64,000 nucleotides of DNA. Origin: Undibacterium sp049340185 (lineage in GTDB: Bacteria; Pseudomonadota; Gammaproteobacteria; Burkholderiales; Burkholderiaceae_D). This document shows, piece by piece, positions 24,261 through 33,565 of this stretch (position 1 is the stretch's first letter; each line of letters starts with the position of its first letter). The translations under genes and the position numbers were made by a program. The notes under the pieces are model-generated. The model was given only the letters and a program-made list of their open reading frames with translations, was not told the origin of the DNA and did not search any database. The stretch is taken from assembly GCF_049340185.1 (NCBI RefSeq), contig NZ_JBMPPC010000006.1, positions 124,001-188,000 of the forward strand, written 5' to 3'.

Positions 24261-24296
24261 TTCAATATCTTCAATATCTTCAATATCTTCAATATC
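24261..24296. repeat. Four perfect tandem copies of TTCAATATC
   Basis: The 9-mer TTCAATATC is repeated four times without error in the intergenic space behind the aminotransferase gene. Such perfect short repeats are prone to copy-number change by replication slippage. No coding function is supported. Confidence 0.95.
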
Positions 24297-24349
24297 CAAC
24301 CAAGGATGAGGTGGTAAGACGCAGTATTGGTCTGGTACTGCTGAATAGT

Positions 24350-24388
24350 AAAAAACGAGTGCACTTCACGGCGCATTCGTTTTTTTTC
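24350..24388 (+). terminator. Rho-independent terminator behind the aminotransferase gene
   Basis: AAAAAACGAGTGC pairs imperfectly with GCGCATTCGTTTTTTTT, giving a hairpin followed by a run of eight T. Confidence 0.8.
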
Positions 24389-24510
24389 GTCTGGTAATTC
24401 GCTGTTGATGGACTAAACTGTCAATTATTGTCAGATAGGTAATCCATTTTATCTTGCGGCCGTTATAGAACAGGCAATAGCTTTTTAATCTTTTAATGTG
24501 GAGTGAACTG

Positions 24511-25134
24511 ATGAAACGATCGATCTTATTTTTGGCGATAACACTGACAATCGCTGGCGGCGCACAGGCTCAAGCGCTGAGCTCAAAACAGCAGTACACA
24601 GTAGATACAAAAAATGCCGCGAACCGTTATGCCGAAGATAAAAAACTTTGCGCAGAAGAAGCAAGCTCTGCCGCCAGAATGCAGTGCCTGCGAGATGCTA
24701 AGTCAGAATACAACAGCGCTCTTGCCGCTGCCAAAGCCAATTCAAATTCCAATGTAAATTCAAACAAGGCCGTAACCGTTTCGACCAAACAACTCGATTC
24801 CTGCATCGGCTGCGGCAAAGTTGTTGCCGTTAACGTGAACGATAAGGACGGTGAGGGCAGCGCGCTAGGCGTCATCGCTGGTGGCGTAGCAGGAGCGATT
24901 CTTGGTAATCAGGTAGGTAACGGCACGGGGCGCGATCTGGCGACGATTGCCGGTGCTGCAGGCGGAGCCTATGCGGGTCGTAAAATTGAACAAAAAGCGA
25001 AATCGAGCAAAATATGGGAAGTGACGGTGCAGTACGATAACGGTGAAAGAAATACATTTAACTTCGACCACGATCCAGGCTTGAATCATGGTGATCTGGT
25101 AAAAAATGCGGGTAGCAGTATCGTTCGACGTTGA
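24511..25134 (+). CDS. Exported glycine-zipper 2TM-domain protein
   Basis: 207 residues from the ATG at 24511 (GGAGTGA upstream). A signal peptide MKRSILFLAITLTIAGGAQA is followed by a helical, charged region with two Cys (KKLCAEE, ARMQCLRD), a Ser/Asn-rich linker with CIGCG, and a glycine-zipper segment (ALGVIAGGVAGAILGNQVGN, IAGAAGGAYAGRK) of the Rickettsia 17-kDa antigen type. The end (VTVQYDNGERNTF) is a small beta domain. Such proteins associate with the outer membrane or periplasm. There is no lipobox Cys at the cleavage site, so it is probably not a lipoprotein. Role unknown. Confidence 0.82.
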   Translation: MKRSILFLAITLTIAGGAQAQALSSKQQYTVDTKNAANRYAEDKKLCAEEASSAARMQCLRDAKSEYNSALAAAKANSNSNVNSNKAVTVSTKQLDSCIGCGKVVAVNVNDKDGEGSALGVIAGGVAGAILGNQVGNGTGRDLATIAGAAGGAYAGRKIEQKAKSSKIWEVTVQYDNGERNTFNFDHDPGLNHGDLVKNAGSSIVRR

Positions 25135-25459
25135 GCAGTCAGATAGATCGCATTTTCGACGCAGCAGTACCTGATCGCTGGTAGTGACTTTCTTTCCCAC
25201 TGGCGCCGGCGTGTCAGCATACGAACCTGATTCGCGGGCCATCCAATCTTGAGAATGACGTAAAACCAAGTGTCTATGTACGTATCTGTGCGCCTGAGCA
25301 CAGATACGTACTATTACGCATGGCGCTACCTTGTCTCAATTTTGTAACATTGCGCTGCTAGTTTCTCCCTGTCTACATCTTTGTTGTTAAGATCGTGCGT
25401 GCCAGTCGGGTGCCTTGACTAAGCTCAGGGCTTTTTTACCACTTATGAGGTAATGCATT
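25135..25459. other. Intergenic region with a strong inverted repeat
   Basis: No gene is supported between the glycine-zipper gene and the binding-protein gene. The main structure is the perfect 13-bp inverted repeat listed separately. AAGTGACATAAG-like promoter words near 25320-25400 are not distinctive enough to call. Confidence 0.5.
25279..25310. repeat. Perfect 13-bp inverted repeat
   Basis: TACGTATCTGTGC (25279-25291), loop GCCTGA, then GCACAGATACGTA (25298-25310), with no mismatch. It lies about 145 bp behind the glycine-zipper gene. There is no T run after either arm, so it is not a classic terminator. Confidence 0.95.
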
Positions 25460-26317
25460 ATGCATCCCATCAAGAAAAGAGTATTTGCGTCGGCTTTGCA
25501 AATATGCGGTACGGTTTCAATGATTTTATGTGTATCGCTAGCTAACTCTGCTTACGCTCAAACTCCGGCTCAGCCCCAATCCCAATCGCCAGTCGCTGCA
25601 TGTAAAACCCTGATTGCCACTGGCAATCCCGATTACCCGCCTTTTTTATGGCGCGATCCCGATGATGAAACTAAATTGATTGGTGCCAATGCCGATCTAA
25701 TGCAATTGCTTGCCAAGGAAATTGGTATCAGCATCGAGGTCAAATACGCCGGCCCCTGGGGGCGAGTACAGGAGGAAGCAAAACTCGGGCGGATTGACTT
25801 GATTGCAGGTGCATTTTTCACCCAGCCGCGTCTTGATTACATGGACTATTTTTATCCTGCGTTTCGTGAGACGCGTTCGGTAATCTGGACCAGAGATAAT
25901 GCCGTATTTCCCTATAAAAAATGGAGTGATTTAAAAAGTCGCCTGGGTGTTACTGTCATTAATAATAGTTTCGGTGACGAATTCGATCGTTATGCGAAAG
26001 AGTCTTTAAAAATCACCACAGTCCCGGGCTTGGAGCAGGCCTTGAAGATGCTGACATTATCCCGCGCAGACTATCTGATTTATGAAGAAGATCCTGGTCT
26101 TGCTTATGCCGCTAAATTAAATATCACCGGCTTGAAAACGGTGAACCCAGCCATCAGCAATGAAAGTTTGTTCCTCACCTTTTCGCATAAATCTGCCTGC
26201 AACAATGGTGATATGCGCGGACGAATCGCCAAGGCCATGATCAAGCTTAACAAGCAAAATGTAATGAGCAAGCTCATCGACAATAATATTCAGGCTTGGC
26301 GCAAACAAGCAAAATAA
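25460..26317 (+). CDS. Periplasmic amino-acid-type binding protein, sensor partner
   Basis: 285 residues. Signal peptide to about residue 34 (SLANSAYAQ). Family-3 binding-protein features: ATGNPDYPPFLWRDPDDETK, IGANADLMQLLAKEIGI, GRIDLIAGAFFTQPRLDYMD and the second-lobe segment LGVTVINNSFGDEFDRYA. It resembles polar amino-acid receptors. No permease or ATPase gene follows; instead a histidine kinase starts 17 bp downstream. A binding protein that presents its ligand to the kinase is therefore more likely than a transport role. The ligand cannot be named. Confidence 0.85.
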   Translation: MHPIKKRVFASALQICGTVSMILCVSLANSAYAQTPAQPQSQSPVAACKTLIATGNPDYPPFLWRDPDDETKLIGANADLMQLLAKEIGISIEVKYAGPWGRVQEEAKLGRIDLIAGAFFTQPRLDYMDYFYPAFRETRSVIWTRDNAVFPYKKWSDLKSRLGVTVINNSFGDEFDRYAKESLKITTVPGLEQALKMLTLSRADYLIYEEDPGLAYAAKLNITGLKTVNPAISNESLFLTFSHKSACNNGDMRGRIAKAMIKLNKQNVMSKLIDNNIQAWRKQAK

Positions 26318-26334
26318 AGTGACATAAGACGATA

Positions 26335-28308
26335 TTGGGTAAGCTTACACTTCGACAAATTCTGATCTTAGGTGTTGCGCTGGGAATTTTATTACCCGCC
26401 GTGGTCTTGGGTAGATTTCTAGTGCAGGATCGGTATGAGCGCGAACTGAATTTACGCGTACTTACTCCTATGTCCCAATATGCTGACATGCTCGCAAGGG
26501 CGATGGCGGTGCCAGTCTGGAATGTCGATAAAGAAGTTGCCAACGAATTTGTGCAGGCAGTCATGCGCAATCCAGAAGTCGTCAGCGTGACCGTTGAAGA
26601 CGAATCCCAAAATCAATTTGTCCATGCCGAAGTTGCATCACGCCGCATTGGTGAGCTATTCCATGAAGAACGTTCGCTGTATCTGACGGGACTGGAAAAT
26701 AAGCGTATCGGCAAAGTTATTGTTGAACTCAGTGCCGGTCGTTTAAAGAGTGATCTGATTGCCGATTTGCTGAAAATGAGCGGAGCCTTGCTGGCACAGG
26801 TCTTGATTTCTTTCGGGTTTATTTTGCTCCTGTTTGAGCGCCGGATCGTACGACCTATCAAAGAATTACAACTGGCGACGGCGGATCTTGCACGAGGCAA
26901 ATTACACCAGCCTTTAGTCCGGCGCCGGGACGACGAAATTGGCAATCTGTCAGAAAGTCTCGATAAAATGCGCCTCGATCTCGGCGCCCTCATTACGGAG
27001 CGCGATCATAAGAACGAGGTACTCCAGATTGAGTTGAACGAGCGCTTGCGCGCAGAGCAAGCTTTACGTTTTACAGAGGAAAAATTCACGGCAATTTTTC
27101 ATGCGTCTCCGGTGGCGATGACCGTTTTTCGTAAGACAAATTTTTTTGTCATGGTTGATGTAAATGATGCCTGGGTCCGGCAGTTTGGATGGACGCATGA
27201 TGAAATTTTGCATAGCCGCGAAAAGCAAATGTCCTTATGGCGTAATCCGGATGATTTTGATAGCGTGATATCGAAGATCGAAAACCATAATGAGGTTCAC
27301 GATTACGAAGCATGGTTGCATTGCGGTCACCAGGAAAAAATCTTGCTATGTAATATCTCTGGTCGCCTGGTGCGTCTGGGAGATGAGTCGCTGCTGGTTC
27401 TGGTACAAGAGGATATTACCGAAAAGCGTCACAATGAATCCGAAATTCTGACTCTCAATACCAGCCTCGAACACCGGGTCTCGGAACGTACTAGTGAGCT
27501 GGAAGTCGCTAATACTGAGTTAACGATCGTGCTGGAAAATTTGCAGCGCGCGCAACATGAATTATTACGCACTGAAAAAATGGCAGCCTTAGGTTCCCTG
27601 GTCGCCGGGGTCGCGCATGAGTTAAATACGCCTATCGGTATCAGTGTGACGGTTGCTAGTACGATGCAGCAGCAAACGGAAGCGATTTTACAGGGAATGC
27701 AAAGCGGTATGCGGCGTTCTACGCTCGATGAATTTCTACAAAACTCACGTGCAGGCACTGATATTCTGATGCGCAACTTAAGCAAGGCATCGGAACTGAT
27801 TGTAAGTTTTAAACAAGTAGCCGTCGATCAGACCAGTGCTAACCGGCGTTTGTTTATACTCGATGAGACCGTAGCCGAAAACGTACTGACGCTGGGGCCG
27901 ACGATACGTAAAACCCGCCATGAGGTGGTCTGCGATATACCGCCAAAAATCATGATGGACAGTTATCCCGGCCCTTTAGGACAAGTGCTGACGAATCTAA
28001 TTAACAATGCGTTTATTCATGCCTTTGATACTGACGCCCGCGGGATCGTCAGTATTTCGGCAACGATGGATGAGTCTGATACGGTCACGATCGTGCTGAC
28101 TGATAATGGCAAAGGTATACCGGAAGAAAATCTTGGACGGATATTTGATCCGTTTTTTACGACAAAATTGGGGCAGGGCGGCAGTGGCCTGGGTTTAAAT
28201 ATTGTCTACAACCTGGTGACGGGTGTGCTTGATGGCAAAATTACGGTGGAAAGTGTCATTAACCAAGGCACGACATTTACCATGAGTTTGCCTCGTCTCC
28301 CGCCTTAG
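26335..28308 (+). CDS. HAMP-PAS sensor histidine kinase
   Basis: 657 residues, starting at a TTG directly behind the binding-protein gene. Membrane helix 1 (about 8-25), a periplasmic domain of about 120 residues, helix 2 (about 148-166), HAMP (RRIVRPIKELQLATADLARG), a PAS domain (FTAIFHASPVAMTVF), a coiled coil, the H-box LVAGVAHELNTPIGISVTVA and an ATPase domain (LTNLINNAFIHAF, DNGKGIPEENLGRIFDPFFT, GGSGLGLNIVYNLV). The HELNTP H-box and domain order resemble DctB-like kinases. No response regulator gene is adjacent, so its partner is elsewhere. Likely senses the upstream binding protein. Confidence 0.9.
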   Translation: MGKLTLRQILILGVALGILLPAVVLGRFLVQDRYERELNLRVLTPMSQYADMLARAMAVPVWNVDKEVANEFVQAVMRNPEVVSVTVEDESQNQFVHAEVASRRIGELFHEERSLYLTGLENKRIGKVIVELSAGRLKSDLIADLLKMSGALLAQVLISFGFILLLFERRIVRPIKELQLATADLARGKLHQPLVRRRDDEIGNLSESLDKMRLDLGALITERDHKNEVLQIELNERLRAEQALRFTEEKFTAIFHASPVAMTVFRKTNFFVMVDVNDAWVRQFGWTHDEILHSREKQMSLWRNPDDFDSVISKIENHNEVHDYEAWLHCGHQEKILLCNISGRLVRLGDESLLVLVQEDITEKRHNESEILTLNTSLEHRVSERTSELEVANTELTIVLENLQRAQHELLRTEKMAALGSLVAGVAHELNTPIGISVTVASTMQQQTEAILQGMQSGMRRSTLDEFLQNSRAGTDILMRNLSKASELIVSFKQVAVDQTSANRRLFILDETVAENVLTLGPTIRKTRHEVVCDIPPKIMMDSYPGPLGQVLTNLINNAFIHAFDTDARGIVSISATMDESDTVTIVLTDNGKGIPEENLGRIFDPFFTTKLGQGGSGLGLNIVYNLVTGVLDGKITVESVINQGTTFTMSLPRLPP

Positions 28309-28401
28309 CGTTGTATGTCCATTATGTTTCGCACATCATCGAATTCAATGGCACAGCTTTGAAAATTTTGTAGTTTTTCCTGCATCTGTTACAGTCCCGC
28401 C

Positions 28402-29118
28402 ATGAGTAAAATATCTTTAGATCGTCTCCTGCAATCGCAGGGATTTGGCACACGAAAATATTGTCGTGATTTGATTGATGATGGTGAGCTGAGCATCGCC
28501 GGTGAGGTGATGTCCAGCTATAAAACAACGGTTGAAACCGAGGGATTACGTTTTCATATCTTTGATGAAGAGTGGGAATACCGTGAGCATCTTTATATCG
28601 TTTTAAATAAACCGGCAAATTTTGAATGTTCCCGTAAGCCTAGCCATCATCCGGGAGTCTTGACGATATTGCCCGAACAATTTACCTGGCGCGATGTGCA
28701 GCCAGTTGGTCGCCTCGATCATGATACGACAGGCATGTTGCTAATGTCTGATGACGGGCCATTTATCCATGCGCAATCCTCGCCGAAACGGCATATTCCC
28801 AAGGTCTATGTCGCTACGACAGCCGAACCAGTGACTGAGGAGCTGGTGCAGAAATTGTTGTCCGGCGTACAGTTACATGATGAGCCTGCTCCACTGGCGG
28901 CACAGACCTGCCGGCAAGTATCCGATACGCAAATAGAAATCGTGCTGGAGCAAGGCAAATATCATCAGGTCAAACGTATGCTGGCGGCTGCAGGCAATCA
29001 TTGTGCTGCACTGCAAAGAACCGCAGTTGGACAATTGACGCTGGATTCGTTAGGCTTGGCAGAAGGTGAGTGGTGTTATCTCTCGCAGCAACAAATGGCA
29101 TTATTAGTTCCTGCTTAG
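28402..29118 (+). CDS. rsuA: RsuA-family 16S rRNA pseudouridine synthase
   Basis: 238 residues. An N-terminal S4 domain (SLDRLLQSQGFGTRKYCRDL) precedes the RsuA catalytic domain with QPVGRLDHDTTGMLLMSDDG, holding the catalytic Asp, plus KVYVATT and a late GKYHQVKRMLAA. RsuA converts U516 of 16S rRNA to pseudouridine. Length and layout fit RsuA rather than RluB/E/F, though symbols inside this family are hard to separate by eye. It lies 26 bp before the ParA-like gene and may share its transcript. Confidence 0.85.
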   Translation: MSKISLDRLLQSQGFGTRKYCRDLIDDGELSIAGEVMSSYKTTVETEGLRFHIFDEEWEYREHLYIVLNKPANFECSRKPSHHPGVLTILPEQFTWRDVQPVGRLDHDTTGMLLMSDDGPFIHAQSSPKRHIPKVYVATTAEPVTEELVQKLLSGVQLHDEPAPLAAQTCRQVSDTQIEIVLEQGKYHQVKRMLAAAGNHCAALQRTAVGQLTLDSLGLAEGEWCYLSQQQMALLVPA

Positions 29119-29143
29119 GTGATGGTTTTCTAAAGGAGTCGGT

Positions 29144-29755
29144 ATGTCGGTTATCGCAGTGGTGAATCCCAAGGGCGGCGTCGGTAAGAGTACGTTTGCG
29201 ACGAACCTGGCAGGCTATCTTGCGCATCAAGGCCACAAGGTCGTGCTGGGCGATACCGACATTCAGCAATCATCCCGTACCTGGCTTTCTTTGCGTCCTG
29301 CCAATTTACCCTCGATCAGCGCATGGGATATTGAAGACGGACATATCGCCAAACCGCCCAAAGGTACTACCCACGTTGTCCTCGATACTCCCGCCGGCCT
29401 TAGTGGTAAAAAGCTCGATGCAGTCTTAAAAATCGCGGATAAAGTCGTTATCCCCTTGCAGCCGTCGATTTTCGATATTCTGGCAACAGAAGAATTCATC
29501 AAAAAACTGAATAAGCATGACCGGCGTTACCAGCTGGCTGTCTTGGGCATGCGAGTGAACGCACGCAGTCGTGCCGCTGATCAGCTTGCCCATTATGTGG
29601 GCCAGCTTGGTCTGCCTGTACTGGCCTATCTTAGGGATACGCAAAACTATATACAACTGGCTGCGCATGGCGCAACTCTATGGGATGTGGCGCCTTCCCG
29701 TGTCGAAAAAGATGTCGCTCAGTGGCAAGATATTCTTGCCTGGATAGAGCGCTGA
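29144..29755 (+). CDS. ParA-family ATPase (orphan)
   Basis: 203 residues. Deviant Walker A motif NPKGGVGKSTFATNLAGYLA with the signature lysine, a Walker A' motif VLGDTDIQQSSRTW and Walker B-like HVVLDTPAGLSG. ParA/MinD-type ATPases position DNA or protein complexes by dimerising on surfaces. There is no ParB or parS partner nearby and the protein is short, so it is more like the orphan ParA proteins (for example those placing flagella, receptors or other machinery) than a chromosome-partition protein. The RBS AAAGGAG is strong. Confidence 0.88.
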   Translation: MSVIAVVNPKGGVGKSTFATNLAGYLAHQGHKVVLGDTDIQQSSRTWLSLRPANLPSISAWDIEDGHIAKPPKGTTHVVLDTPAGLSGKKLDAVLKIADKVVIPLQPSIFDILATEEFIKKLNKHDRRYQLAVLGMRVNARSRAADQLAHYVGQLGLPVLAYLRDTQNYIQLAAHGATLWDVAPSRVEKDVAQWQDILAWIER

Positions 29756-29925
29756 CAGCGCGGTTACCATATCACTGGCAATTCAAACAAGCACTAATTC
29801 TTTACTCTGCAACAGAGTAGACGGGAAAAATGTTGCGAGAAATATTTCCCTTGGGAAGCACTCATCTCTATAATGCCGTTTGCATCAGTTTCTCTGTTTC
29901 CTTTTTAATATCAAAGACTTAGTTC

Positions 29926-30525
29926 ATGCATCACACCATTTTCGATACGCCTGTCATTAATACGTTTATGCGCTGGGTTTCTCTTTTGTGCTTGCGCTTG
30001 ATGGGTTGGACGGTAGAGGGCAATGCGCCTGCCGCACCTAAATATGTACTCATCGCGGCACCACATACGAGTAACTGGGATTTTCCTGTGACCTTAATGG
30101 TTTGTTTTGCCTTGCGCCTGAATGTGTACTGGATGGGTAAAGCAAGTTTATTCCCGCCTGTTGTCGGTGCTGTCATGCGCTGGTTAGGTGGTATTCCTGT
30201 GAATCGCGAGCGTTCAGGCAATCTGGTGCAGGGTACTGTTGACGCATTTCAACAGAATCAGCGCTTGACCGTGATCGTTCCACCTGAGGGCACGCGTGGC
30301 AAAGTTACGCACTGGAAGACGGGGTTTTACTATATTGCACAAGGTGCAGGTGTGCCGATTGCGCTCGGGTATCTCGACTTTAAAAGGAAGGCTGGCGGTA
30401 TCGGCAGGATGTTTGAATTGTCCGGCGATATTACGGCGGACATGACGGAGATCCAGGCGTTTTACGAGGGAATTACCGGCAAAAATCCTAAGCAATTTGA
30501 CGCTAGTACGATTCAGATTAAATAA
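29926..30525 (+). CDS. Lysophospholipid acyltransferase-family protein
   Basis: 199 residues. The PlsC-type motif HX4D is seen in IAAPHTSNWDFPVT, the second block in GGIPVNRERSGNLV, and the third in IVPPEGTRGKVTHWKTGFYY. These belong to acyltransferases that move an acyl chain to lysophospholipids or similar acceptors at the inner membrane. One hydrophobic N-terminal segment could bind the membrane. The short length resembles the 1-acyl-glycerol-3-phosphate acyltransferase-like group with uncertain acceptor. It stands alone. Confidence 0.87.
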   Translation: MHHTIFDTPVINTFMRWVSLLCLRLMGWTVEGNAPAAPKYVLIAAPHTSNWDFPVTLMVCFALRLNVYWMGKASLFPPVVGAVMRWLGGIPVNRERSGNLVQGTVDAFQQNQRLTVIVPPEGTRGKVTHWKTGFYYIAQGAGVPIALGYLDFKRKAGGIGRMFELSGDITADMTEIQAFYEGITGKNPKQFDASTIQIK

Positions 30526-30724
30526 GAAGCTGGAATCTTTTTTCACGCCTCATTTTGGATGAACAGAAGTTCTTCACGCACCAACAACAGTTGTGACTGT
30601 CGCTTATTGACGTAGTAAATAGAAGTTATTAAGTGGAATAACAGATAGGGCTGCCTGTAGTGACGAAGTTTCTTTAAGGCAGCTATCTAATGTCTCAATG
30701 ATACTGGCTCTTGTGATTCCGATT

Positions 30725-31795
30725 TTATGGTTCTGCCGGCGCCACTGTCGTTTCTGTTTTTACTTCCTTGGACGGCGTAGGATGGTTGCCATTCAATTGT
30801 TTGATCAATAACCAGGACATCGGCTTGAGCAAGAGTTTTTGTGTCAGAGCTTCGCACCAGGGGTGCGCAGCAAGCCAGACAATTAAGGCGCTGACAGCGA
30901 GTGCAGTGAGACTGGTTAGTGCCTTGTCCAGCGTAAAAATTGCATTCAAAACGCCGGTTTCTTGTAGTACGATCAAGGCCAGACCATGCCATAAAAATAC
31001 GTAGATAGAGCGCTGCCCGATTGTTGCCAGTCCCCAGTTCTTGCGTGATAGCAAGTGTAAACATGCCAGGCCGATTACGCCGGATGCCAGATATTGTGCG
31101 ATTTGATAAAGAGTCCCGGTCATATTCGCCATACCCAGACGATTCAGTGAATAACTTCCGTAAAACCAACGGTAGTCGAAATCACTTTTGAGTAAAAATG
31201 ACGCAATAATTGCCACTGCAACGACTGGCAGACTGATCAGCAATACGCGCTTTTTAGTACGGTCAAACAACGCTGGGCCAAGTTTCCACCCCAGTAAAAA
31301 GAACGGGAAGAAGCTGAGGGTGCGGGCAATGCTTAAAAAATAGCCGGTACTTTCTGAATAACTGGCAAGCAGGGATAGACCAACCGCAATGACCACAGGA
31401 AACTGAAGCCGTGCAAAAACCGGCAACATCAGACGCCAGCAAAGCAGGCTCATCAGATACCAGAGCATCCAATACGGCGCAAACAACCCGCTATAAACGC
31501 TGAGGCTACCTTTTAGCAACAATTCTATGCCCTCGTATAAAACTTCAAATACGAATAAAGGAATCACAATATTTTTGACTAACTGATTGCTTTGCTTATC
31601 ATCCAGAGATGCTTTTGAGAGCATGCCAGATACCAGTGCAAACATCGGCATGTGAAAAGAGTAGATAAAAATCCATACTGAGCGCAGGAAATGATCCCCG
31701 GTGATATGGAGTTCAATTAAATGTCCGAACACGACCAGAAATATCAAAACAGCTTTGATATTGTCGATGCGGAGGTTTCTGCTTTGGGAAGACAT
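30725..31795 (-). CDS. Membrane acyltransferase (acyltransferase-3, fucose-4-O-acetylase-like)
   Basis: About 356 residues from an ATG at 31793-31795; a longer frame adds 27 residues without clear features. About ten membrane helices. N-terminal motif NLRIDNIKAVLIFLVVFGHL with the family His, followed by FIYSFHMPMFALVSGML. The family acetylates sugars of surface polysaccharides or similar acceptors using cytoplasmic acetyl-CoA. The C-terminal 25 residues are polar and Thr/Glu-rich. No polysaccharide genes are nearby, so the acceptor is unknown. Confidence 0.85.
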   Translation of the reverse strand: MSSQSRNLRIDNIKAVLIFLVVFGHLIELHITGDHFLRSVWIFIYSFHMPMFALVSGMLSKASLDDKQSNQLVKNIVIPLFVFEVLYEGIELLLKGSLSVYSGLFAPYWMLWYLMSLLCWRLMLPVFARLQFPVVIAVGLSLLASYSESTGYFLSIARTLSFFPFFLLGWKLGPALFDRTKKRVLLISLPVVAVAIIASFLLKSDFDYRWFYGSYSLNRLGMANMTGTLYQIAQYLASGVIGLACLHLLSRKNWGLATIGQRSIYVFLWHGLALIVLQETGVLNAIFTLDKALTSLTALAVSALIVWLAAHPWCEALTQKLLLKPMSWLLIKQLNGNHPTPSKEVKTETTVAPAEP

Positions 31796-32047
31796 CAGTA
31801 ATTCTCTAACTCTTTGTAAATAAGCGTTATTTTTGAAAAGACGCCATGATAACGAATCGCAGGCGATTGCGTACATCGAGTTTGTAACGAAGCTTTGCCA
31901 GATTCCTCAGGATTAGTAAAATTGAGCGTGCAGCGAGTAATTTTTATTTCTGCATGGAAATAATTTTATGATCTAGTTACAATGTGCCGCTACCTTCGGG
32001 TAATCATATTGAGTGTCATCAGATTTCTTTCAGGGGTAGTGAAACTC

Positions 32048-32734
32048 ATGCCAGCGAATGACAGACCAAAGAATTTACTCACCTCGAAGATCGATTTCGA
32101 AGGAGTTGAAGAGCTGACTAAGCAAAAAGCGACCATCTCTGACGATAGTCTGGATGAGTGGGGATTTGACCTTGCCGCAGTCACCATCCCGCAAGCAGAG
32201 AACCAATTGCCTGATCCTCCTTACATTGCGCCGCCACCGCCCCAGCCCGTCGCTCCCCCCAAGGAGAGGGCGAGTCCGGTTTCTGCCAATAATTATGCAC
32301 GGTCATCTGTTAAAAAAAGTCCTGTCAAAAAGAAGGACCATTTTTCGCAATATGCTGCAGCAATTATTTTATTACTCTTTATCGTTTCATCTGTACTGGT
32401 TTATCTGCACATGCAGCGTCCCCCTGCGAATACGGCAGACCTGAGTTATATGGCTTTGCCGCAAGCTGTGGTCAATATTGATGGACAGGTCACACGGGTG
32501 CAGGTAACCATTCAGGTGGATACAGACGATCAGGACTGGCTCATTGAAAACAAAAAAGTCTTGAATGAATTTTTTCAAATTGCCCTGGCTAAAGTGAATG
32601 CTGACGATTTGCGTACTCCAGAAGGCTTTGCTACGATGCAACAGGACTTAAAAAAAGAACTCAACCAGGCCATGCATACAGATAAAATTCAGGCAGTTCT
32701 ATTGACCGAATTATTACTGCAAGATAAATCTTGA
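32048..32734 (+). CDS. FliL-like membrane protein
   Basis: About 228 residues from the ATG at 32048; an ATG at 31982 adds 22 hydrophobic residues. A cytoplasmic N-terminal part of about 100 residues with a proline-rich stretch is followed by one membrane helix (AAAIILLLFIVSSVLVYLHM) and a periplasmic domain with LPQAVVNIDGQVTRVQVTIQ, a helix with LNEFFQIALAKVNADDLRTP and a late AVLLTELLLQDKS. This matches the plan of FliL, which stabilises the flagellar stator, but the N-terminal extension is long and no flagellar genes are close. Possibly a FliL paralogue. Confidence 0.65.
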   Translation: MPANDRPKNLLTSKIDFEGVEELTKQKATISDDSLDEWGFDLAAVTIPQAENQLPDPPYIAPPPPQPVAPPKERASPVSANNYARSSVKKSPVKKKDHFSQYAAAIILLLFIVSSVLVYLHMQRPPANTADLSYMALPQAVVNIDGQVTRVQVTIQVDTDDQDWLIENKKVLNEFFQIALAKVNADDLRTPEGFATMQQDLKKELNQAMHTDKIQAVLLTELLLQDKS

Positions 32735-32791
32735 AAAAATGAAATCAGCACAAGCGCGACAGAGTTTGCACACACGGCGGCGACCTTGCTG

Positions 32792-33565
32792 ATGGCAAGG
32801 CCTCTTTTGTTACGGCTGATATCTGTCGGATTGACGCTTGTTTTTGCCTTTGCTGTAACGACCAGAATTGCCTGTGCAGAGACCATCACCTTGATGGGGG
32901 AGGATGACTGGTACCCTTACTCGGCTCAAAAAAATGGTCAGTTGCGCGGTTTTGCCGTCGATGTCATTGAATCCGCTTATGCGTCAGTCGGCTTGCAAGT
33001 TAATTTTGTTGCAGCGCCTTATGCACGTTGTCTGATGCTGGTGAAGTCAGGACAGCAGCTAGGCTGTTTTGACAGCCTCAAAGATGTGACGCTGACGCCG
33101 GATTTTTTATTTCACAAAGAGCCGATTTTTAAAGCGATGATCGGTATTTACGCCAAAAGTGATCAACCAGAATCCCGCCTGAATGCTGCCAGCCTGTCAG
33201 GTCATAAAGTAGGCCTTACCCATGGTTATACCTATGGGGATGAGGTTGAAAAAAATCCACAAATTGTGCGAGAAATCGCTCCCAGCGATCTGTCTAACTT
33301 CCGTAAATTATTACGAGGGAGATCGGATTATTCCTTGGTCTACACACGTATTGCCGATTATCTGATCGCCACGTATCCAACCGAATTCAAAGACAAATTC
33401 AAACTGCTAGGGATCGCGGTTGAGGACAAGCTTTATGTTAGTTTTTCAAAAAAACAGCCAGATGCTGAACGTTACGCAAACTTGCTTGACAAGGGATTAT
33501 CAATCATACGCAGCAATGGCACTTATCAAAAAATAGAGCAAAAATGGCGCACTCCTGCACCTTAG
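32792..33565 (+). CDS. Periplasmic solute-binding protein, family 3
   Basis: About 257 residues from the ATG at 32792; a TTG at 32786 is possible. Signal peptide to about residue 29 (TTRIACAE). Binding-protein features: LMGEDDWYPYSAQKNGQLRG, FAVDVIESAYASVGLQVNFV, HKVGLTHGYTYGDEVEKN and GLSIIRSNGTYQKIEQKW. It contains Cys pairs around YARCLMLVKSGQQLGCFD that could form a disulfide. No transporter genes adjoin it. The fourth such protein in this window, it may act as a free sensor or serve a distant permease. Confidence 0.8.
   Translation: MARPLLLRLISVGLTLVFAFAVTTRIACAETITLMGEDDWYPYSAQKNGQLRGFAVDVIESAYASVGLQVNFVAAPYARCLMLVKSGQQLGCFDSLKDVTLTPDFLFHKEPIFKAMIGIYAKSDQPESRLNAASLSGHKVGLTHGYTYGDEVEKNPQIVREIAPSDLSNFRKLLRGRSDYSLVYTRIADYLIATYPTEFKDKFKLLGIAVEDKLYVSFSKKQPDAERYANLLDKGLSIIRSNGTYQKIEQKWRTPAP

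Noticed and set aside
24261..24296. CRISPR array
   Set aside because: The units are directly adjacent with no spacers and only 9 bp long.
24051..24299. Reverse-strand frame encoding IEDIEDIED
   Set aside because: It only reflects the TTCAATATC repeat and runs antisense into the aminotransferase gene.
29144..29755. Chromosome or plasmid partition locus
   Set aside because: Only a short ParA-like gene is present; no ParB gene or parS-like palindrome was seen nearby.
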